Below, piece after piece: positions 16,569 to 24,553 of a stretch of 39,078 nt of DNA (positions within the stretch are counted from its first letter, which is position 1; each line of letters begins with the position of its first letter). Both the position numbers and the translations under genes were made by a program. The notes beneath the pieces are model-generated. The model was given only the letters and a program-made list of their open reading frames with translations, did not search any database and was not told the origin of the DNA. Origin of the DNA: an uncultured Holdemanella sp. (GTDB lineage: Bacteria > Bacillota_I > Bacilli_A > Erysipelotrichales > Erysipelotrichaceae); NCBI GenBank assembly GCA_900754615.1, contig CAAEDN010000030.1, positions 1 to 39,078 on the forward strand. Direction: 5' to 3'.

Positions 16569-17716
16569 GAGCGCACCTTTAATCTAGGTACACGTGAAGA
16601 AATAGAAGTCAACGTTTCATTATTGATTGTCTTCGCTGTACGAGAAATCTGATCAACCGTAACCACTTCATCTCCTTGATGTCCAACAATACAAACAACA
16701 TCGCCCTCTTTCACATCCTCAACATCTGTCACATCAATCATACATTGATCCATGCATAGATTTCCAATTAACTTACATCTTTTTCCATGTACCAACACTT
16801 CAAATCCTTGATTTGACAACAAACGTGGTAATCCATCCGCATATCCAATACTCATAGTTGCAACTTTTGTTGGTTTTTCAGCTACAAAATGACGACCATA
16901 ACTTACACTTTGTCCTGGATAAATCCACTTTACTAAGCTTATATTCGCATACATCGACATAATTGGAATAAAATCTGGATTAGTCTTTATATCAATATGA
17001 TCATCACTTGTCACACCCATATAAAGTAATCCAGGTCTACAATACTCATATTCTAATTCTGGATAATTTAGAATTCCATAACTATTTTGAATATGACGGA
17101 TACCTGGGTCAATCCCTTGTTTTTTCAACAAGTCAACCACTTCATCAAAAAGATGAATTTGTTGGGTCGTGAATTCCGTGCAGTCTTTATCTAAACAATC
17201 ACTCACTGGAAAATGTGAGAAAATTCCTTCTACACATAAATTTTCCATACGATATTCTTCATAGATATCTTCAATATGCTTATCTTGTTTTTGATATACA
17301 ATTCCTGTACGACACATACCTGTATCTACTTTACAGTGACAGCGAATCTTGATTCCATTGTCTTTGGCATATTGATTTAATTCTCTTGCATACTCAATTG
17401 ATACTAAAGATTGAACAATATTTTGTTCATGAAGATAATGAAAATGCATGCTTGGTGTATACCCTAAAATAAGAATATTATCCTGAATTCCTGCATTTCT
17501 TAAATTTAAAGCTTCATCTACACTTGAAACGCCAAAATAATCTACGCCACATTTTTGTAGTGCTCTTGCACAGGCAACATCACCTAAGCCATACGCATTA
17601 GCTTTAACGATACCCATGATTTTTGTCTTTTTTACAAGCTTTCTGACTTCTTCTACATTATGTGCAATCGCATCATAATCGATTTCTGTCCAAGCTCGAC
17701 TATAAGCTTCTAACAT
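16565..17716 (-). CDS. alr: PLP-dependent alanine (or serine) racemase
   Basis: This 383-residue fold-type III PLP enzyme has the PLP lysine K38 in GIVKANAYG and the second catalytic base Y273 in VSYGRHF. The substrate-loop segment CMDQCMIDVT (about 321-330) and the terminal SRVPR are also present. It supplies D-alanine for wall synthesis, or D-serine if it behaves like VanT. Segments such as ILILGYT (81-87) and FSHFPVSDCLDKD remind me of VanT catalytic domains. It sits between the VanG-like ligase (seven-base overlap) and the VanT-like membrane gene (four-base overlap). Substrate preference cannot be settled here. Confidence 0.92.
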   Translation of the reverse strand: MLEAYSRAWTEIDYDAIAHNVEEVRKLVKKTKIMGIVKANAYGLGDVACARALQKCGVDYFGVSSVDEALNLRNAGIQDNILILGYTPSMHFHYLHEQNIVQSLVSIEYARELNQYAKDNGIKIRCHCKVDTGMCRTGIVYQKQDKHIEDIYEEYRMENLCVEGIFSHFPVSDCLDKDCTEFTTQQIHLFDEVVDLLKKQGIDPGIRHIQNSYGILNYPELEYEYCRPGLLYMGVTSDDHIDIKTNPDFIPIMSMYANISLVKWIYPGQSVSYGRHFVAEKPTKVATMSIGYADGLPRLLSNQGFEVLVHGKRCKLIGNLCMDQCMIDVTDVEDVKEGDVVCIVGHQGDEVVTVDQISRTAKTINNETLTSISSRVPRLKVRS

Positions 17717-18765
17717 GCTCCAATTGTCCTTTGCATTGCTAAATCAATTAACTTATCAATTAAATCTGCAAATTCAATACCAGCTTCTTTCATCATTGAA
17801 GGATAACGAGAAGTAGCTGTTAATCCTGGAATTGTATTTAATTCATTTAATACAACTTCTTTATCTTCTGTCACAAACATATCAACACGAGCCATACCGC
17901 AGCAATTCATCGCGATATAAGTTCTACGTGCCAATTCCTGTGCTTGTTTAAATGTTTCTTCACTAATACGAGCTGGACAATAAATAGCTGCCCCTTTCAT
18001 TTCGTATTTTCCTTCGAAATCAAAGAATCCACCCGTAATTTCAATTTCATCAACAGAACCAGTAAAGATTTCTTCATTTCCCATTACAGCACATCCGATT
18101 TCAAATCCCTTGATTACTTTTTCAACTAAGATCTTACCTCTACCATCATAGAAGAATGCATCTTTACATGCACTTTCAAATTCATCTTTGTTATTTACAA
18201 AATGTACCCCATAACTACTACCCGCATTGCATGGTTTTACGATCCATGGCAATGGAATCTCTTCTTGAATCTGTTCAAATGTTGGATTTTTCTTGTTTGC
18301 ATGTAAACAAATATAATCTGCACAAGGAATATTGGCTTCCTTACAAAGAATGTGCATGATTTCTTTATCCATTGACATTGCACTCGACATTACATCGCAA
18401 CCAACATAATGAATATTCATCAATTCAAGTAATCCTTGAATCAATCCATCTTCTCCATTTTTTCCATGTAATACTGGGAATACGCAATCCAGTTCGATTA
18501 CTGCATTTGAACCATCTAAAGGCATGATTCCCCCATTTACCCATGCACATGATACGCATGTCGTTTCATTTTCCCATGTATCATGTTCAATTGACTCAAT
18601 ATCACCATTGTATAAATAGAAATGTCCTTTTTTATTGATTCCAATCAAAGTCATTTCATAATTTTCTGCATGAATTTGACGTAAAAAGGAATCTGTCGAA
18701 TGTAGTGAAACTGAATATTCACTACTTTGTCCCCCAAATACTACACCTAAACGTAACTTACTCAT
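17710..18765 (-). CDS. ddl: D-alanine-D-alanine/D-serine ligase, VanG-like
   Basis: This 351-residue ATP-grasp ligase makes the terminal dipeptide of the peptidoglycan stem. Motifs are GVVFGGQSSEY (7-17), HGKNGEDG (100-107), the ATP-grasp strand WIVKPCNAGSS (174-184), FEIGCAVMG (221-229), an omega-loop region SVDEIEITGGFFDFEGKY (237-254) and NELNTIPG (307-314). The segment from 221 to 267, including IYCPARI, follows what I remember of VanG (a D-Ala-D-Ser ligase) more closely than E. coli DdlB. It sits two bases after murF and overlaps the racemase. Specificity for D-Ser rather than D-Ala is plausible, not shown. Confidence 0.9.
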   Translation of the reverse strand: MSKLRLGVVFGGQSSEYSVSLHSTDSFLRQIHAENYEMTLIGINKKGHFYLYNGDIESIEHDTWENETTCVSCAWVNGGIMPLDGSNAVIELDCVFPVLHGKNGEDGLIQGLLELMNIHYVGCDVMSSAMSMDKEIMHILCKEANIPCADYICLHANKKNPTFEQIQEEIPLPWIVKPCNAGSSYGVHFVNNKDEFESACKDAFFYDGRGKILVEKVIKGFEIGCAVMGNEEIFTGSVDEIEITGGFFDFEGKYEMKGAAIYCPARISEETFKQAQELARRTYIAMNCCGMARVDMFVTEDKEVVLNELNTIPGLTATSRYPSMMKEAGIEFADLIDKLIDLAMQRTIGAC

Positions 18766-18767
18766 TG

Positions 18768-20117
18768 TTATTTCCCCCTAAAAGCATCTACTAATGTATC
18801 CATTTTCATCGCTCTTGAACCTTTAATCAAGATTACACAATCTTCATCTAATAAAGGTTGAACAGCCTCATATATCTCATCTTTTGTTTCATACCAGTCA
18901 CCATCGAAGCCATCGGCTGTTTCTTTTGAAAGTGGACCTGTACAATATAAGGCATCTACACCCTTTTCTTTGGCATATGCACCTACATCATAATGCAGTT
19001 GTTTTTCTTCACTTCCTAAATCCAGCATATCCGATAAGATCGCAATATGTTTTTTTGCCGGTAATACCATCAATGTATCAATGGCTGCTTTTGCACTTTC
19101 TGGATTTGATTTATATGTATCATCTAAAATATAAGCATTCTTAACTGGTATCAGCTGCGTACGCATCTTCGTCATTTCTAAATGAGCCAAGCCGTGAAGA
19201 ATCGATTCTTCTTTTAAATGACATGCCTTCGCAATATAGATACATGGCAAGGCATTCATGGCCTGAAAATCACCAAACGCATGTAAATACACAGGCTTAT
19301 CCAAAATATTACAACTAAACACAATTCCATCTTTACTATATTCAATAGGACTTGTAATATATACATCCCCACATTGTCCAAATGATACGATTTGTTTGTT
19401 TTTTGTGTCTATAGAAGCAAGAACTTCCTGGATTTCTTTACTGTCATAGTTATAAACAAATAAGCCATTGTCTTTTAAGCCTTCTAAAATCTCACATTTA
19501 GCCTGGGCAATCTGTAGCTTTCCGCCTAAATTTTCCATATGGGCAGATCCAACAGATGTAATGACGGAAATATCCGGTTGTGCAATAGATGTCAGCTGCG
19601 TAATCTCACCTTTGTTTTCCATACCCATTTCTAAAATAGCTACTTCTATATCTTCATCAAATTCAAAAATAGTTAATGGAAGACCAATTTCACTATTACG
19701 ATTTCCCAATGTTTTCTGTGTTTTTTTCTCTTGCGAAAAAATACTATATAACATATCTTTACAACTTGTTTTTCCATTCGATCCGGTGACACCAATTACA
19801 AGTGGATGCAACTCATCTAAATAGGCTTTTGCCAATTTTTGCATAGCCACTAATGTGTCATCTACTAAGATAACAGGAAAATCAGGATATGGAAGATGAT
19901 CCTTTTGCCACAAACTAATTAAAGCACCATCTTCGATTGTTTGTTTAGCAAAAGTATGTCCATCAACTCTTTGACCAATAATTGGCACATATAAAACATC
20001 TTTTGTCACTTGTCGTGAATCAATCACAACTCCGTGAATTTTTTTTGTATCGTCAATATCACCATGCACACTAGCATGCATCATATTTGTTATTTCATGA
20101 ATGGTTTTTACAATCAT
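18768..20117 (-). CDS. murF: UDP-MurNAc-tripeptide:D-Ala-D-Xaa ligase MurF
   Basis: This 449-residue Mur ligase adds the terminal dipeptide to the UDP-MurNAc tripeptide in the cytoplasm. An N-terminal UMP-binding domain (about 1-95, with SRQVTKDVLYVPIIGQRVDG) is followed by the ATP site GVTGSNGKTSCK (109-120) and EMGM (about 163-166). The central ILDDTYKSNPES has the conserved NP pair, and LSDMLDLG opens the C-terminal domain. It is the first gene of the minus-strand run, with a GGAGG site and a clear promoter. Its dipeptide substrate is made by the next gene. Confidence 0.96.
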   Translation of the reverse strand: MIVKTIHEITNMMHASVHGDIDDTKKIHGVVIDSRQVTKDVLYVPIIGQRVDGHTFAKQTIEDGALISLWQKDHLPYPDFPVILVDDTLVAMQKLAKAYLDELHPLVIGVTGSNGKTSCKDMLYSIFSQEKKTQKTLGNRNSEIGLPLTIFEFDEDIEVAILEMGMENKGEITQLTSIAQPDISVITSVGSAHMENLGGKLQIAQAKCEILEGLKDNGLFVYNYDSKEIQEVLASIDTKNKQIVSFGQCGDVYITSPIEYSKDGIVFSCNILDKPVYLHAFGDFQAMNALPCIYIAKACHLKEESILHGLAHLEMTKMRTQLIPVKNAYILDDTYKSNPESAKAAIDTLMVLPAKKHIAILSDMLDLGSEEKQLHYDVGAYAKEKGVDALYCTGPLSKETADGFDGDWYETKDEIYEAVQPLLDEDCVILIKGSRAMKMDTLVDAFRGK

Positions 20118-20134
20118 CTCAAAACCTCCGCTTA

Positions 20135-20150
20135 GCTTACATTATAGCAT
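20135..20150 (-). promoter_or_regulatory. Promoter of the murF operon
   Basis: On the minus strand TGCTATAAT is a perfect extended -10 (TATAAT at 20141-20146), about 24 bases before the murF start codon. The -35 region is weak, as is common with extended -10 promoters. Confidence 0.75.
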
Positions 20151-20256
20151 AAAACTAGTTCTCCATATTTATATTTCATGAAAAATCCAAATTTTCCCAT
20201 TTTTATCCATTACAAGCTCATACATTCTTCTAAAAAAAGACAAAACAACCATAAAA

Positions 20257-20302
20257 GTGGGGATGATTTACCCGTTTTATTCAATATCACATATTTCCCC
20301 AC
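20257..20302. repeat. GTGGGGA inverted repeat in the murF-HIT intergenic region
   Basis: GTGGGGA (20257-20263) and its exact complement TCCCCAC (20296-20302) are separated by 32 bases, each arm beside an A/T run. It lies between the divergent promoters of murF and the leader RNA, 16 bases before TTGACA. It may be a dimeric operator or a long-loop hairpin. MraZ sites also centre on GTGGG, but those are direct repeats. The rest of 20151-20256 is AT-rich and shows nothing else. Confidence 0.45.
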
Positions 20303-20318
20303 ATTTTTCACATTTTAT

Positions 20319-20348
20319 TTGACACAACTTATGATATACTTCTATACA
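20319..20348 (+). promoter_or_regulatory. Promoter of the leader RNA / HIT gene
   Basis: TTGACA (20319-20324) is followed by TATACA (20343-20348) with an 18-base spacer. A competing extended -10, TGATATACT (20332-20340), would start transcription slightly earlier. Either reading places the RNA start at about 20347-20355, at the base of the first hairpin. Confidence 0.65.
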
Positions 20349-20349
20349 A

Positions 20350-20460
20350 GCAAGGAGTTTGAAGACCTTGCCGGTATGAAATCAGTTATTGGTATTCATA
20401 CTATTTTCTATCCCCTTATTGAAGAGCCAGACACCCCCTTAGTCTGGCTTTTCATTTTTT
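20350..20460 (+). ncRNA. Structured leader RNA or small RNA ending in a strong terminator
   Basis: Three hairpins follow the promoter. GCAAGG/CCTTGC (20350-20355 with 20366-20371) is first, then GTATGAA/TTCATAC (20374-20380 with 20395-20401). The last is a 12-pair terminator stem (20421-20432 with 20442-20453) ending in ATTTTTT. Two C-rich single-stranded motifs lie outside the stems: CTATCCCCTTATT (about 20408-20420) and the terminator loop ACCCCCTTA (20433-20441); both could pair with Shine-Dalgarno sequences. Only about 26 bases separate the terminator from the HIT ribosome binding site, so a cis attenuator and a trans-acting RNA are both possible. I recognise no known riboswitch class. 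Confidence 0.6.
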
Positions 20461-20501
20461 CTAAAACGATGTATCATTTTAAATAAGGAGGTCTTTGAAT
20501 T

Positions 20502-20894
20502 ATGTGTATTTTTTGTTCAATCGCTAAAGGTGAAATTCCTAGCAATAAAATTTATGAAGATGAAAGTATCATTGCTTTTCTAGACATCAATCCAACTTCT
20601 TATGGACACACACTTGTTGTTCCTAAAGAACATTGTGATTCTTTTTTAGATTGCCCTGATGAGACACGTAATCATGTATTTGAAGTTGCAAGTAAGCTTG
20701 CCAATAAATTAGAGGCAATTTTACATTGTGATGGTATTAATGTATTAACAAACATACATGAAGCGGCTGGTCAAAGTGTGAATCACTTTCATGTTCACTT
20801 GATTCCTCGTTATAAAGAGCATGATAGTGTAACAATCGAATTTCATGAAATTGAAAAGCCAGATTTTGAAGAATTAATGAATAAATTAAAATAA
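20502..20894 (+). CDS. HIT-family nucleotide-binding hydrolase (Hint-like)
   Basis: This 130-residue histidine-triad protein has the active-site motif HFHVHLIPR (H95, H97, H99) and an N-terminal CIFC pair (C2, C5) typical of bacterial HIT proteins that bind zinc. DINPTSYGHTLVVPKEH (about 28-44) is the conserved nucleotide-binding strand region. Such enzymes hydrolyse nucleoside phosphoramidates or dinucleotides; the physiological substrate is uncertain. AAGGAGG is eight bases upstream. Expression probably depends on read-through of the terminator at 20421-20460. Confidence 0.95.
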   Translation: MCIFCSIAKGEIPSNKIYEDESIIAFLDINPTSYGHTLVVPKEHCDSFLDCPDETRNHVFEVASKLANKLEAILHCDGINVLTNIHEAAGQSVNHFHVHLIPRYKEHDSVTIEFHEIEKPDFEELMNKLK

Positions 20895-20915
20895 GAAGCC
20901 AATTTGGCTTCTTAT
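20891..20915. terminator. Bidirectional terminator between the HIT gene and the exported-protein gene
   Basis: ATAAGAAGCCA and TGGCTTCTTAT pair perfectly around a three-base loop. The stop codons of both convergent genes lie in this palindrome. Confidence 0.8.
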
Positions 20916-21688
20916 TTACTTTGTTCAATTTGATATTTTGATGAATACACACGATTCACATAACCCGCAAAATCTTTGTCTTCCAATTCATCTTGGGTTA
21001 AATATGCCTTTTCTCCATATATATTATGTGTATCAATTTCATCAGAATCATTGATATTTGGAATACATACCATATAGTATAAAATTTCAGACGAATAATT
21101 CATATATACAATATAAACAAATCGATCACTGTTATTTTTTTGATTCGATTTTAAGTATGCAGAGTAGACAATCTTCATTTTATCAAGATTCGGCACTTTC
21201 TCATTTTTACCCTCTAAACTATATATAGAATCTTCATTTTCTTTTACATACTCTATAGTTGCATCTTTGCCCTCTCTAATTAAAGTTTTAGGAATATCCT
21301 CTAACGCTTTATAACGATTAGCAAGTCCTTCTACTTTAACATCTGTCTCTACACTTTTTGGCTTATAGTGATATTGATTGGCCAAAGCCTCATCATAAGT
21401 GGCTGTAACATGAATGGTATCTCCATTCGATAAATCCGTATTGGGACTCACTTCATACTTCACAGAATTTAGGAAATCCTGTGTTCTTTGATTTAAATCC
21501 CCCTGTTTTGGACTTACAACAACACTCGCATTCCCGTTTTCGCCCGTATAAGTATATTGTGCATTTGCCATGATATCGATTTCAACATTACGCAAAAAGA
21601 AAAAATATGCGATCAAAACAAGAATACATACCATACTCAATAAGCTGATAAAATATATTGTCTTATTCTCAATTTTCTGTTTATCCAT
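20912..21688 (-). CDS. Membrane-anchored extracytoplasmic protein, function unknown
   Basis: This 258-residue protein has a short cytoplasmic N-terminus, one membrane helix (about residues 10-32) and an external domain. The segment around YTYTGENGNASVVV (about 46-59) resembles the Ig-like V-x-G-x-N-G-x-A repeats of TcaA/YvbJ-type Bacillota surface proteins, and a second strand-rich repeat covers about 85-125. The C-terminal half (about 140-258) is unrecognised. The open frame extends 12 residues farther upstream, but AGGAG precedes the ATG at 21688, ten bases after the recG stop, so this start is preferred. It is co-transcribed with recG. Confidence 0.75.
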   Translation of the reverse strand: MDKQKIENKTIYFISLLSMVCILVLIAYFFFLRNVEIDIMANAQYTYTGENGNASVVVSPKQGDLNQRTQDFLNSVKYEVSPNTDLSNGDTIHVTATYDEALANQYHYKPKSVETDVKVEGLANRYKALEDIPKTLIREGKDATIEYVKENEDSIYSLEGKNEKVPNLDKMKIVYSAYLKSNQKNNSDRFVYIVYMNYSSEILYYMVCIPNINDSDEIDTHNIYGEKAYLTQDELEDKDFAGYVNRVYSSKYQIEQSK

Positions 21689-21698
21689 TGTAAAACTC

Positions 21699-23672
21699 CT
21701 AATCAAAATACTGTGCATTTTCAATTGCCTTCGAAATATACAAAAGCAGATCTACATCCACTTGATCTTGTATGATTTCTTTTGCATCATGAATACACGT
21801 TTCCATCATTGCCTGGTCTTTTTCAAAATCGCCAAACACAAGACAAGGCATTCCACTTTGTCTTATTCCTAAGATATCACCTGGACCGCGCATATGCAAA
21901 TCATAATTCGATACTTCAAAGCCATCTTTTAACTCTTCCATCTTTTTTAAACGCTCAATAGCCTGCGGATCATTAGAAGCTGACAACAAATAACAATACC
22001 CCTGTTTTTTATCACGTGCCACTCGACCTCTAAGCTGATGAAGAGTACTCAAGCCAAAGCGATGTGCATCATAAATAACCATGACGCTCGCATTCGCAAC
22101 ATCAATTCCTACCTCAATAACTGTGGTCGAAACCAAAATATCTAATTCATGTCTAGAAAATTTATCCATCGTTTCTTCTTTTTCCTGACTTGTCATTTTT
22201 CCATGCAGCAATCCAATACGCACATCTTTCAATGTTTTTGTCATACCCTCATAGATTTCAAAGACATTGCGTATTTTATATTCATCATTCTCCTCAATGG
22301 CAGGACATACTACATAGCATTGTCGACCTTCATGAATAAAATCGAGAACATCCTTTAAAACAGGTTTCATACTTGAAGTTTTAAAATATTTTGTGACAAC
22401 CGGCTTTCTTCCTAAAGGCATTGTATGAATCGAACTAATGTCCATATCCCCATATAAAAAATGAGCATATGTTCTAGGAATCGGCGTTGCAGACATCATC
22501 AAAAAATCCACACACTTTCCTTTTTCGAGTAAAGACCTTCTTTGTTTCACTCCAAAGCGCTGCTGCTCGTCCGCAATCACAAGACCTAGTTTATTAAAAA
22601 TAACGTTTTCCTGAAATAATGCATGTGTTCCCACAACATTTAAAATCTCTCCATTTTCAAGCTTTTCTAAAATTTTTTTCTTTTCCTTAGATGGTAAACT
22701 AGAAACATATAGAGTAGCTTCCAAACCTAGCTTATGCATATTTTCTACATGTTGCCTGGCCAAAATTTCTGTTGGAGCAAGTAAAGCCGATTGATATCCT
22801 GCAAGTTGATTGGCATACATACTGATTTGTGCAACAATCGTCTTTCCACAGCCTACATCCCCTTGAACAAGTCGAAACATCACATTTGTACTTTTTAAGT
22901 CATATAGAATATCATCCATACTTGAAAGCTGATCTTTTGTTAATTCAAAAGGAAGATTTGAAATCCAGTTCTTCACAGTACGAATTGAGAATTTTTTTGC
23001 CTTCTTGATTTCTTTCTTTTCGTGCATTGACTGCATGACACATTGAAAACACAAAAATTCTTCATATTTCAAAGTGCGAATGGCTGCATGCAGCTGTTTT
23101 TCATTTTTTGGAAAATGAATCCATTTATATGCCGTAGAAATATCCAGCAATTTATACTTTTCAATATATCTTTGAGGAACTCGCTGTGGCATAACATCCA
23201 CATGATTTAACGCTTCTTTCATAATGGCCTGAATATCCGATTGTTTCAAGCCTTCTATCAATGGATACACAGGGTGCAAACCCAATTGTTGATCAAGGGG
23301 TTTAAAATTATAAGTGCTCGCCAATACATTATTATTCCCCTGATATTGGCCATATATCGTAATGGTCTTGCCAAAACCAAACTGCGATGGCCAAGGACGA
23401 TTAAACAATGTAATATTCAGTTCCTCATTCCATGACATCACCTTGAATTTTGTCATCGAACGATTCTTCGACAAGCGAATCACACGGGCAGCTGAACAGA
23501 TCAAGCCTTGAAACACAACATTCTCTTTTTCATTCCACTGTGAATAGGGCAATGTCTGTATGGTATCATAACGCAAAGGATAATACTTCAACAGATCCTC
23601 TACAGTTAAAATATTCATTTTTACAAGTAAACCTAGTCTTCGACTTGTAATTTTCAACTCATTAATCTGCAT
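21699..23672 (-). CDS. recG: ATP-dependent DNA helicase RecG
   Basis: This 657-residue helicase regresses stalled forks and branch-migrates Holliday junctions. The N-terminal wedge/OB domain (about 1-200) is followed by helicase motif I VQGDVGCGKT (about 269-278), motif Ia LLAPTEILARQH, motif II ADEQQRFGVKQR (about 369-380), motif III MSATPIPRT, motif V VSTTVIEVGIDV and motif VI QLRGRVAR. The RecG-specific end is HMRGPGDILGIRQSG. It is intact and slightly shorter than the 680-690 usual for the family. The start overlaps the upstream membrane gene by 11 bases. Confidence 0.97.
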   Translation of the reverse strand: MQINELKITSRRLGLLVKMNILTVEDLLKYYPLRYDTIQTLPYSQWNEKENVVFQGLICSAARVIRLSKNRSMTKFKVMSWNEELNITLFNRPWPSQFGFGKTITIYGQYQGNNNVLASTYNFKPLDQQLGLHPVYPLIEGLKQSDIQAIMKEALNHVDVMPQRVPQRYIEKYKLLDISTAYKWIHFPKNEKQLHAAIRTLKYEEFLCFQCVMQSMHEKKEIKKAKKFSIRTVKNWISNLPFELTKDQLSSMDDILYDLKSTNVMFRLVQGDVGCGKTIVAQISMYANQLAGYQSALLAPTEILARQHVENMHKLGLEATLYVSSLPSKEKKKILEKLENGEILNVVGTHALFQENVIFNKLGLVIADEQQRFGVKQRRSLLEKGKCVDFLMMSATPIPRTYAHFLYGDMDISSIHTMPLGRKPVVTKYFKTSSMKPVLKDVLDFIHEGRQCYVVCPAIEENDEYKIRNVFEIYEGMTKTLKDVRIGLLHGKMTSQEKEETMDKFSRHELDILVSTTVIEVGIDVANASVMVIYDAHRFGLSTLHQLRGRVARDKKQGYCYLLSASNDPQAIERLKKMEELKDGFEVSNYDLHMRGPGDILGIRQSGMPCLVFGDFEKDQAMMETCIHDAKEIIQDQVDVDLLLYISKAIENAQYFD

Positions 23673-24417
23673 CTAAAAGACTTCCTACATATGAAACATA
23701 ATTCAGTTCAAGAACACAATAGAGAAAACCTACTAAAAAATTCATAAACAAATAAGTAAACATAGTGGCAAGACTCGATTGAAAACTAACCCCTAAGAAT
23801 AAATACATCATCCAAGATATCATTGGATTGCCCATATACATAGATCCAACCAAAATGCTTTGTGCATTAAATCCTTGAGCCGCACTAAATAAACCACCTG
23901 TCATAGTATCCAATACAACAATACAAATTAATAATGTGCAATACCAGTTTAGCATGGATTTTTGATGTTTCTTTATAGCCGTAGGAATGAATTCCTTTAA
24001 GTTTTTATCATGAATCAAGCCATAATAGAAAATCAACTGGAATGGCACCATCACAACTAAGAAGAAAGCACTCACTAACTGTAAGACTAACATTAAGCTT
24101 GTATTTTTCGAGCAGACATTCACTAGATTTGTAAGAATTCCACTCACAATCAAAATATAGATAGCTTGAAGCAATAGTACTTTAAAGATGGCTTGGAACG
24201 AAAAGTTTTTTTTCTTCCAAATCTTTGTACAAATAAAATAGAAGCCTATACTCGATAATAAACTTAATCCAACTTCTAGACTTTGTCTTACATATACATT
24301 CATACTAGAAGCGCTCATCATTAAATAGGCAACGTTATATACAAAGCATAAGATCAAAGTGAATACAATCGTTCTATATATACTTCTAAAATGGAATTTT
24401 GACATTAATTTCTTCAT
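23662..24417 (-). CDS. Multi-pass membrane protein, function unknown
   Basis: I do not recognise this 251-residue protein. Six or so hydrophobic segments can be seen (about residues 13-33, 45-63, 75-98, 108-132, 155-170 and 200-240), joined by short, mostly basic loops. The overall look is like YIP1/DUF975-type membrane proteins, but no diagnostic motif is present. It starts after GGAGATTTTTAA and overlaps the recG start by 11 bases, so it leads a three-gene transcript with recG and the exported protein. Confidence 0.7.
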   Translation of the reverse strand: MKKLMSKFHFRSIYRTIVFTLILCFVYNVAYLMMSASSMNVYVRQSLEVGLSLLSSIGFYFICTKIWKKKNFSFQAIFKVLLLQAIYILIVSGILTNLVNVCSKNTSLMLVLQLVSAFFLVVMVPFQLIFYYGLIHDKNLKEFIPTAIKKHQKSMLNWYCTLLICIVVLDTMTGGLFSAAQGFNAQSILVGSMYMGNPMISWMMYLFLGVSFQSSLATMFTYLFMNFLVGFLYCVLELNYVSYVGSLLDAD

Positions 24418-24509
24418 TTAAAAATCTCCTTTTTGGCTAAGATACAACTATTCCAGCCCCTTGTCTAAATACATTTTCTTTCAATTGACCAGAATCACAT
24501 CCACAAGTA

Positions 24510-24526
24510 TGTATCTGTGCTATAAT
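24510..24526 (+). promoter_or_regulatory. Promoter of the M42 peptidase operon
   Basis: TGCTATAAT (TATAAT at 24521-24526) is a perfect extended -10 about 27 bases before the start codon at 24554. The -35 region is not recognisable. Confidence 0.7.
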
Positions 24527-24553
24527 ATTATCAAATTTATGGAGGAAATGTAT

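Noticed and set aside
15555..18765. An acquired, mobile vancomycin-resistance operon
   Set aside because: There are no van regulators, no dipeptidases, no mobile-element ends and no change in base composition; the genes lie within a housekeeping operon.
20178..20486. A 102-codon plus-strand open frame upstream of the HIT gene
   Set aside because: It runs through the inverted repeat, the promoter and a strong terminator, has no ribosome binding site and resembles no protein. The RNA interpretation explains the sequence better.
24461..24553. N-terminal extension of the M42 peptidase
   Set aside because: It would translate through the extended -10 promoter, and GGAGG precedes the ATG at 24554.
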